NCBI GenBank assembly: GCA_945952415.1
Contig: CAMFIF010000002.1
Span: 248,001-312,000 of the forward strand
Source: an uncultured Rhizobium sp.
GTDB taxonomy: Bacteria; Pseudomonadota; Alphaproteobacteria; Rhizobiales; Rhizobiaceae
DNA length: 64,000 nt
Direction: 5' to 3'
A program made the position numbers and the translations under genes. The notes beneath the pieces are model-generated. The model made no database searches. It worked only from the letters and a program-made list of their open reading frames with translations, and was not told the DNA's origin. Positions 57,395 to 64,000 of the stretch are shown one piece after another (within the stretch, counting starts at the first letter, position 1; each line of letters starts with the position of its first letter).

Positions 57395-57825
57395 GCGGCT
57401 TCGGTCAACGAAATCACCAGCCGCTTGCCCATGACTTCAAGGGCTTGCTGGAGGAGAGGAAGCTTGGTCCCGTGGTCGGGATCCAGAATCCGCCGCGCTT
57501 CGGTCTCGGTTCGGCCAAGCCGACGCGCCAGTTCCGTCTTCGTGATCGCCGCTTCCTGGAAGGCGGCGATCACGGCCAGTTTGATTGCATCCTGCGCATC
57601 GGGAGAAACGGGTACACCTTGCGTTGCCCGCGCTTCCGGCCATGCGCCCCCCTCGGCGAGGATGCCTCGCAGCGCCAGCCCCAGTGCCTCGCGCGCACTG
57701 GTCATCGCCTCCTCCCTGGTCCTGCCGAATGTGAGCGCTTCGGGAACATCGGGAAAGGTCACGATATAGCCGCCTTCGGGATCTGGCAGGATGGACGCCC
57801 GATAAAGACAGTTCAGTGCGGTCAT
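57391..57825 (-). CDS. hicB: HicB antitoxin
   Basis: A 144-residue protein with a partial RNase H-fold HicB domain (MTALNCLYRASILPDPEGGYIVTFPDVPEALTFGRTREEAMTSAREALGLAL, about 1-52) and a C-terminal XRE-like HTH (KTELARRLGRTETEARRILDPDHGTKLPLLQQALEVMG). Longer than minimal HicB because of the HTH, so it probably represses its own operon. ATG 57825 has GAGGAAG upstream. Second in hicA-hicB. Confidence 0.93.
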   Translation of the reverse strand: MTALNCLYRASILPDPEGGYIVTFPDVPEALTFGRTREEAMTSAREALGLALRGILAEGGAWPEARATQGVPVSPDAQDAIKLAVIAAFQEAAITKTELARRLGRTETEARRILDPDHGTKLPLLQQALEVMGKRLVISLTEAA

Positions 57826-57835
57826 CAGTGCTTCC

Positions 57836-58033
57836 TCAAAGAAGTCCCAGCTGTTTCTTGACAAGCCGGACATAGGTTGGCGTCAGTTCGCCGGATTTCA
57901 GCGTGGTCTTTTTGCCGTCATACGTGATGCGATAATGGGAGCCCTTCCCTTCCGCCTCATAGATGATCAGAACCTTCCCCTCACGTCGGGCCAGTTTGCG
58001 CAATTCCTGCAGAAATTGCTGACGCGTGACCAA
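57836..58033 (-). CDS. hicA: HicA mRNA interferase toxin
   Basis: The minimal reading is 65 residues with a dsRBD-like fold and catalytic histidine in GKGSHYRI. The TTG at 58033 has GGAGGGGAGA immediately upstream and gives the normal HicA length (TRQQFLQELRKLARREG at the start); an open frame back to a TTG at 58084 adds 17 residues without similarity. There is no ATG in the frame. HicA cuts mRNA ribosome-independently and is blocked by HicB, whose gene follows 10 bases later. Confidence 0.85.
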   Translation of the reverse strand: MVTRQQFLQELRKLARREGKVLIIYEAEGKGSHYRITYDGKKTTLKSGELTPTYVRLVKKQLGLL

Positions 58034-58480
58034 TCTCCCCTCCAGGATCGCACATTTTTGTTCGAAATCAACCGGCGCTGTCAAGATGGCCAGTCGAACA
58101 CCGGAGCTCTACTTTGCCTTCCCGGGTGCGTCGCTCAGGACGAAAGCCTCCAAGCCACGCCTCATCCCTCATATTTAATATTCTTAAAACATGAAATACA
58201 CCTTGACAATCCCATGATACGGCCGCCCCTCAAGAGAGCACGGGCGTTTCGTCATGGAATGGTCATGGTCTCGACAAGAAGTTGCAATTTTTGCCCCGTT
58301 CGAGACAGGATTTGTCGCCGGGGCGCCGAAAGCTTTTCATTTAAGCAAAAAAATAGTGTTTTCCGCCGCGGCGCCGTTTACGTCCACGGAAAATACGAAG
58401 GTTGATGGGTTGTCATCGAGACAATTTTGGACTTTGCTCTGCTTCTCAATAAAAACCACGAATGGGGAAGGAGAAACCAA
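58034..58480. other. Divergent region between hicA and the oligopeptide transporter operon
   Basis: About 450 bases. It must hold the hicAB promoter (minus) and that of the opp operon (plus). AT-rich 58165-58215 contains TTTAA-TATTC-TTAAA, a possible HicB operator. The rest (58216-58480) shows no gene or RNA; the transporter leader ends with AAGGAG before 58481. Confidence 0.45.
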
Positions 58481-60079
58481 ATGTCCCTCATGAGAACCAA
58501 TTGGAAGGCAGCCCTGCTGGCAGCGACCGTTCTGATCGGCGCAAGCCCGGCACTCGCGGAGGCTGTGTTCCATCGCGGCAATTCCGGCGAGCCGCAGACG
58601 CTCGACAGCGCGCATGTCTCCGTGGATATCGAAGCCTTCGTGCTCAAGGATCTCTATGAGGGCCTCACCATCTACTCGGCCGACGGCAAGATCGTGCCCG
58701 GCGCCGCCGAAAGCTGGTCCGTTTCCGACGACGGCACCGTCTACACCTTCAAGCTGCGTGAAAATGCCAAGTGGTCGGACGGCTCGCCTGTCACCGCCGA
58801 GGACTTCGTCTTCTCCGCCCAGCGTGTCGAGGACCCGAAGACCGCCGCCGAATACGCCAATATTCTCTACCCGATCAAGAACGCCGAAAAGGTCAACAAG
58901 GGCGAAGTGCCCGTCGACCAGCTCGGCGTGAAGGCGGTGGATGCCAAGACCGTCGAATATACGCTCGAGCGACCCACCCCCTATTTCCCGCAGCTGATGG
59001 CCCACATGACCGCGCTGCCGGTCAACAAGGCCAATGTGGAAAAGTTCGGCAAGGACTATGTGAAGCCGGGCAACATGGTTTCCAACGGCGCCTTCAAGCT
59101 GCAGGCCCACGTGCCGAATGACAGCCTGACCGTGATGAAGAACGAAAACTACTGGGATGCGGCCAATGTGAAGCTCGACAAGGTCGTCTTCTACCCGTCC
59201 GAAGACGATGCGGCCAATATTCGCCGTTTCGAAGCCAAGGAACTGGATACGGTCTATCACTTCTCGTCCAGCGAAATCAAACGCCTGCGCGCACAGTACA
59301 AGGATCAGGTCCGCGTGACGCCGGCCCTTTCGACCTACTACTATTCCTTCGACGCGCGGCAGGAGCCCTATAGCGACGTGCGCGTGCGCCAGGCGCTTTC
59401 CATGGCGATCGATCGCGACTTCCTGGCGACCGAGATCTACAACGGCGCGCAGCTGCCGGTTTACAACCTCGTGCCGGAAGGCATGGAAGGCTATGGCAAG
59501 GGCCCGGTTCCCGAATGGTCCAGCCTGTCCCAGATCGACCGCGAGGACAAGGCTGTCGAGCTGATGAAGGAAGCCGGTTACGGTGAAGGCGGCAAGCCGC
59601 TGAATATCGAAATCCGCTACAACACCAATACGGACCACGAACGGGTGGCGACCGCCATTGCCGACATGTGGAAGAACACCTTCAAGGCGAAGGTGACGCT
59701 GCTGAATTCGGATGTTTCGGCCCACTACGCCTATCTGACCGAAGGCGGCAAGTTCAACGTGGCGCGTGCCGGCTGGTCGGCAGACTACGGCGATCCGGAA
59801 AACTTCCTGTCGCTGATGATCTCCACCAACAAGAGCTTCAATTACGGGCATTACAACAACCCGGAATTCGATGCGCTGATGAAGCAGTCCTATGACGAGC
59901 GCGACGCCGCCAAGCGCATGGACGCGCTGAAGAAGGCCGAAGAGCTGATCAACAGGGACCAGCCGATCGCCTCGCTGATGAACTATGCGAATCTCTGGCT
60001 CGTATCCGACCGGATCAAGGGCTGGCAGGACAACGCGGTGAACGAACACCTGTCGAAGTACCTGAGCGTCGCCGAATAA
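58481..60079 (+). CDS. Oligopeptide ABC transporter periplasmic binding protein (OppA-like)
   Basis: A 532-residue exported solute-binding protein of SBP family 5. Signal peptide about 1-25 (LLAATVLIGASPALAEA), then HRGNSGEPQTLDSAHVS, YEGLTIYSADGKIVPGAAESWSVSDDGTVYTFKLRENAKWSDGSPVTAEDFVFS, the hallmark start of OppA-like proteins, and FLSLMISTNKSFNYGHYNNPEFDALM near the C-terminus. It delivers peptides or similar ligands to the permease encoded directly downstream. ATG 58481 is preceded by GGAAGGAG. Confidence 0.96.
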   Translation: MSLMRTNWKAALLAATVLIGASPALAEAVFHRGNSGEPQTLDSAHVSVDIEAFVLKDLYEGLTIYSADGKIVPGAAESWSVSDDGTVYTFKLRENAKWSDGSPVTAEDFVFSAQRVEDPKTAAEYANILYPIKNAEKVNKGEVPVDQLGVKAVDAKTVEYTLERPTPYFPQLMAHMTALPVNKANVEKFGKDYVKPGNMVSNGAFKLQAHVPNDSLTVMKNENYWDAANVKLDKVVFYPSEDDAANIRRFEAKELDTVYHFSSSEIKRLRAQYKDQVRVTPALSTYYYSFDARQEPYSDVRVRQALSMAIDRDFLATEIYNGAQLPVYNLVPEGMEGYGKGPVPEWSSLSQIDREDKAVELMKEAGYGEGGKPLNIEIRYNTNTDHERVATAIADMWKNTFKAKVTLLNSDVSAHYAYLTEGGKFNVARAGWSADYGDPENFLSLMISTNKSFNYGHYNNPEFDALMKQSYDERDAAKRMDALKKAEELINRDQPIASLMNYANLWLVSDRIKGWQDNAVNEHLSKYLSVAE

Positions 60080-60137
60080 CCCCAATGAGGGAGCCCGGCC
60101 GCCGGATCAGCCATGGTCCGGCGGCGGGTCTATTGCC

Positions 60138-61061
60138 ATGATCCAATTCGTGCTGAGGCGCCTGATGAGCGCCGTTCCGACGATCTTTGTCGTCGTCACC
60201 ATCTCCTTCTTCATGATGCGCTTTGCCCCCGGCGGCCCCTTCAACCTGGAACGTCCGCTGGCGCCCCAGACCATGGCCAATGTCATGAAGACCTACGGGC
60301 TCGACAAGCCGCTCTGGGAGCAATACCTGCATTATCTCGGCAATGCGGCGACCGGAAATTTCGGCCCCAGCTTCGTCTACAAGGACAATACGGTTGCCGA
60401 ACTGATCGGCAATGCCCTGCCCTATTCGATCGAACTCGGCCTCTGGGCCCTGCTCGTCGCGGTGGTCGGCGGCGTGGCGCTCGGCACCATTGCCGCGCTG
60501 CGCCAGAACGGCTGGATCGACTACAGCCTGATGGTGATCGCCACGATCGGCGTGACCGTGCCGAATTTCGTCATGGGCCCGGTGATGACGCTTGTCTTCG
60601 CCATCATGCTGAACTGGCTTCCCGCAGGCAGCTGGGGCGATGGCTCCTTCCGCTTCCTGGTGCTGCCGGTCCTGTCGCTCGGCCTGCCGCAACTGGCGGT
60701 CTTTGCCCGCCTCACCCGCGGCTCGATGATCGAGGCGCTGCACACGGATCATATCCGCACGGCGCGCGCCTATGGCCTGCCGCCCCGGGTGGTTGTCGTC
60801 ACCCACGCCATGCGGGCGGCCATGCTGCCGGTTCTTACCTATCTCGGTCCCTGCGCGGCCGCCCTTCTTACCGGCTCGGCGGTGGTCGAAACCATCTTCG
60901 CCATTCCGGGCGTCGGGCGCTTCTTCGTGCTCGGCTCGCTCAACCGCGACTACACTCTCGTCATGGGGACCGTGATCCTGATCGCCGTCTTCGTGATCCT
61001 GTTCAACCTGATCGTCGACGTGCTCTACGGTCTGCTCGATCCGAGGGTGCGCCATGACTGA
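60138..61061 (+). CDS. Oligopeptide ABC transporter permease (OppB-like)
   Basis: A 307-residue inner-membrane permease with about six helices. MIQFVLRRLMSAVPTIFVVVTISFFMMRFAPGGPF at the N-terminus and the EAA-like loop MIEALHTDHIRTARAYGLPPRVVVVTHAMRAAMLPVLTYLG are typical of OppB. It pairs with OppC, whose start overlaps its end by 8 bases. ATG 60138 is 58 bases after the OppA-like stop codon. Confidence 0.95.
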   Translation: MIQFVLRRLMSAVPTIFVVVTISFFMMRFAPGGPFNLERPLAPQTMANVMKTYGLDKPLWEQYLHYLGNAATGNFGPSFVYKDNTVAELIGNALPYSIELGLWALLVAVVGGVALGTIAALRQNGWIDYSLMVIATIGVTVPNFVMGPVMTLVFAIMLNWLPAGSWGDGSFRFLVLPVLSLGLPQLAVFARLTRGSMIEALHTDHIRTARAYGLPPRVVVVTHAMRAAMLPVLTYLGPCAAALLTGSAVVETIFAIPGVGRFFVLGSLNRDYTLVMGTVILIAVFVILFNLIVDVLYGLLDPRVRHD

Positions 61062-62196
61062 TACGCCTTCCACCCTCCCGCCCCTGGCGGGAACCGATGC
61101 GGAGCGCCCGAGCCGCAGTCTGGCGCAGCTGGCCTGGATCCGCTTCAGGCGGAACCGGGCGGCCATGCTGGGCTGCCTCATGCTCGCGCTTATCGTGGTC
61201 TTTTCCTATATCGGCCCGGTCTTCCTGAAACATGGCTATGACCAGGTCTTTCCCTCCTATGTGACGATCGGACCGAGCCTTTCGCCCCGTCCCGATCCCG
61301 AGACACTCAAGGAGGTGGCCGACAGCGCCGCCAAGCGCGCGCGGGTGACGCTCTCGTCCTTCGCGGTGGAAAACGGCACCTATACGGCCGTCATCACCTC
61401 CACGAAGCCCATCGATCCGCGGGCCATACGCTATTTCGACCGGGCCAACGAATTCGAGGATACTGAGGTCAAGGAAACATCCGCCGACCAGATGTCCATG
61501 ACGCTGTCAGGCCATGTGGACCAGGAGTATTTCTTCTTCGGGACCGACAATAACGGCCGCGACCTGCTTGCCCGCGTGATGCTCGGCGGCCAGATCTCGA
61601 TCGCGGTCGGCGTCGCCGCCTCGCTCGTGTCGCTCGGCATCGGCGTGCTCTATGGCGCGACCTCGGGCTATATCGGCGGGCGCGTCGACAATGTGATGAT
61701 GCGCTTCGTGGAAATCCTTTACTCGCTGCCCTTCATCTTCCTCGTGGTGGTGCTCGTCGTCTTCTTCGGGCGATCGATCACCCTGATCTTCATCGTCATC
61801 GGCGCGGTGCAATGGTTGGAAATGGCCCGCATCGTGCGCGGCCAGACACTCTCGCTCAAGCGGCGGGAATTCGTCGGGGCGGCGGAGGCGCTCGGCCTTT
61901 CCGACTGGCAGATCATCCGCCGCCACATCATTCCGAACACGATCGGCCCCGTCATCGTCTTCGTCACCTCGGTCGTGCCGCAGGTCATGCTGCTCGAAAG
62001 CTTCCTCTCCTTCCTGGGTCTCGGCGTGCAGGCGCCGCTGGCCAGCTGGGGAACGCTGATCGCCGAGGGGGCACGCAACATCCAGTCTGCCTACTGGCAG
62101 CTGATTTTCCCCTCGGTCTTCTTCGTGCTGACGCTGTTTTCGCTGAATTTCATCGGCGACGGCCTGCGTGACGCCCTCGATCCGAAGGACCGCTGA
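61054..62196 (+). CDS. Oligopeptide ABC transporter permease (OppC-like) with long periplasmic insert
   Basis: A 380-residue permease, longer than many OppC proteins. The first helix (about 40-60) is separated from the core by an insert of about 100 residues (DQVFPSYVTIGPS... SADQMSMTLSGHVDQEYFFFGTDNNGRD), then five helices with LIFIVIGAVQWLEMARIVRGQTLSLKRREFVGAAEALGLSDW as the ATPase-contact loop. Partner of OppB. Its stop codon is one base before the ATG of the ATPase gene. Confidence 0.94.
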   Translation: MTDTPSTLPPLAGTDAERPSRSLAQLAWIRFRRNRAAMLGCLMLALIVVFSYIGPVFLKHGYDQVFPSYVTIGPSLSPRPDPETLKEVADSAAKRARVTLSSFAVENGTYTAVITSTKPIDPRAIRYFDRANEFEDTEVKETSADQMSMTLSGHVDQEYFFFGTDNNGRDLLARVMLGGQISIAVGVAASLVSLGIGVLYGATSGYIGGRVDNVMMRFVEILYSLPFIFLVVVLVVFFGRSITLIFIVIGAVQWLEMARIVRGQTLSLKRREFVGAAEALGLSDWQIIRRHIIPNTIGPVIVFVTSVVPQVMLLESFLSFLGLGVQAPLASWGTLIAEGARNIQSAYWQLIFPSVFFVLTLFSLNFIGDGLRDALDPKDR

Positions 62197-62197
62197 C

Positions 62198-63799
<1,602 letters not shown>

Positions 63800-63825
63800 G
63801 GGCAAGGCCGACCAAAACGAAGCTG

Positions 63826-63850
63826 AATGGCCGGGCACAACCCGGCCATT
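63826..63850 (+). terminator. Rho-independent terminator of the opp operon
   Basis: Perfect 10-bp stem AATGGCCGGG/CCCGGCCATT, loop CACAA, followed by TTCTTTTTCTTATTT; 26 bases past the ATPase stop codon. Confidence 0.93.
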
Positions 63851-63910
63851 TTCTTTTTCTTATTTCCGTATATGCTGAATTGACTTTTTTATTTTTCGTA
63901 GTTACATTTA

Positions 63911-64000
63911 ATGAAGATCGTTTGGGACGAGCGGAAGCGACACATCAACCTGCTGAAACACGGCCTCGATTTCGAGCGCCTCCTCGACGCAGATTGGAAC
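63911..64000 (+). CDS. BrnT-type toxin, 5' part (runs off the window)
   Basis: The first 30 codons, MKIVWDERKRHINLLKHGLDFER, match the start of BrnT ribonuclease toxins, which begin with a W-D-E-x-K...N...KHG pattern. The frame is open to the window edge, so the gene and its BrnA antitoxin should lie to the right. TTGACT (63880) and TACATT (63903) are 17 bases apart but the implied start site would fall at or after the ATG, so the promoter or start codon may be different. Confidence 0.7.
   Translation, partial: MKIVWDERKRHINLLKHGLDFERLLDADWN

Noticed and set aside
63880..63908. Promoter of brnT with the same boxes as that of prlF (TTGACT-N17-TACATT)
   Set aside because: The implied transcription start falls at or after the ATG at 63911; kept only as a note because the true start codon could be further downstream, beyond the window.

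Overview
The window looks like chromosomal DNA from an alphaproteobacterium of the Rhizobiales, most likely the Rhizobiaceae. The evidence is GC-rich coding sequence, the conserved block recO-era-rnc-lepB-acpS / rel / rpoZ / smpB / dapA, two porins whose N-terminus is typical of rhizobial RopA proteins, an iolR-iolC-iolD-iolE-iolB inositol locus in the order known from Sinorhizobium meliloti, and a palindromic intergenic repeat of the RIME kind. The genus cannot be fixed from the sequence alone. I see no rRNA, CRISPR array, insertion sequence or prophage.

Layout. 0-10.3 kb is housekeeping: the end of an MFS transporter, then on the minus strand recO, era, rnc, lepB, acpS, a 50-residue DUF3563 protein, the bifunctional (p)ppGpp enzyme rel and rpoZ; then a NYN-domain gene (plus), smpB and dapA (minus). 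10.6-17.5 kb holds a soluble lytic transglycosylase, two paralogous porins with near-identical terminators and leaders, tRNA-Ser(GCU), an acetyltransferase-like gene and a tiny membrane protein. 18-23 kb is an oxidative-stress block: katG and oxyR diverge from a short AT-rich region and are flanked by two paralogous small CI-like HTH regulators, each preceded by an AT-rich inverted repeat. 23-26.1 kb encodes the adaptor and ABC exporter of a type I secretion system with no substrate or outer-membrane gene beside it.

26.3-32 kb is a compact minus-strand serine-cycle cluster, transcribed sgaA-mcl-mtkA-mtkB-gckA: serine-glyoxylate aminotransferase, malyl-CoA lyase, both malate-CoA ligase subunits and glycerate 2-kinase. 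Together they cover the malate to malyl-CoA to glyoxylate plus acetyl-CoA steps, glycine/serine transamination and glycerate phosphorylation; hydroxypyruvate reductase, serine hydroxymethyltransferase and PEP carboxylase are not here. It is followed by a prlF-yhaV toxin-antitoxin pair, a LuxR-type regulator with a degenerate receiver, a ferredoxin-reductase-like flavoprotein and a Sel1 repeat protein. 36.7-43.7 kb is the myo-inositol catabolic locus, interrupted between iolE and iolB by a RIME-like repeat.

43.7-64 kb is mixed accessory DNA: a MATE exporter, small conserved genes, a HisC-like aminotransferase, a yjhX-yjhQ pair, a glutathione transferase, AMP nucleosidase, two tandem vapBC pairs whose toxins share an almost identical C-terminal half, a divergent aminotransferase / glutamine-synthetase-like pair suited to polyamine breakdown, hicAB, a complete oligopeptide ABC transporter operon with fused ATPases, and the start of a brnT toxin cut by the window edge. 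Five complete toxin-antitoxin modules plus the partial one lie in the last half of the window, so the right half is much more accessory than the left.
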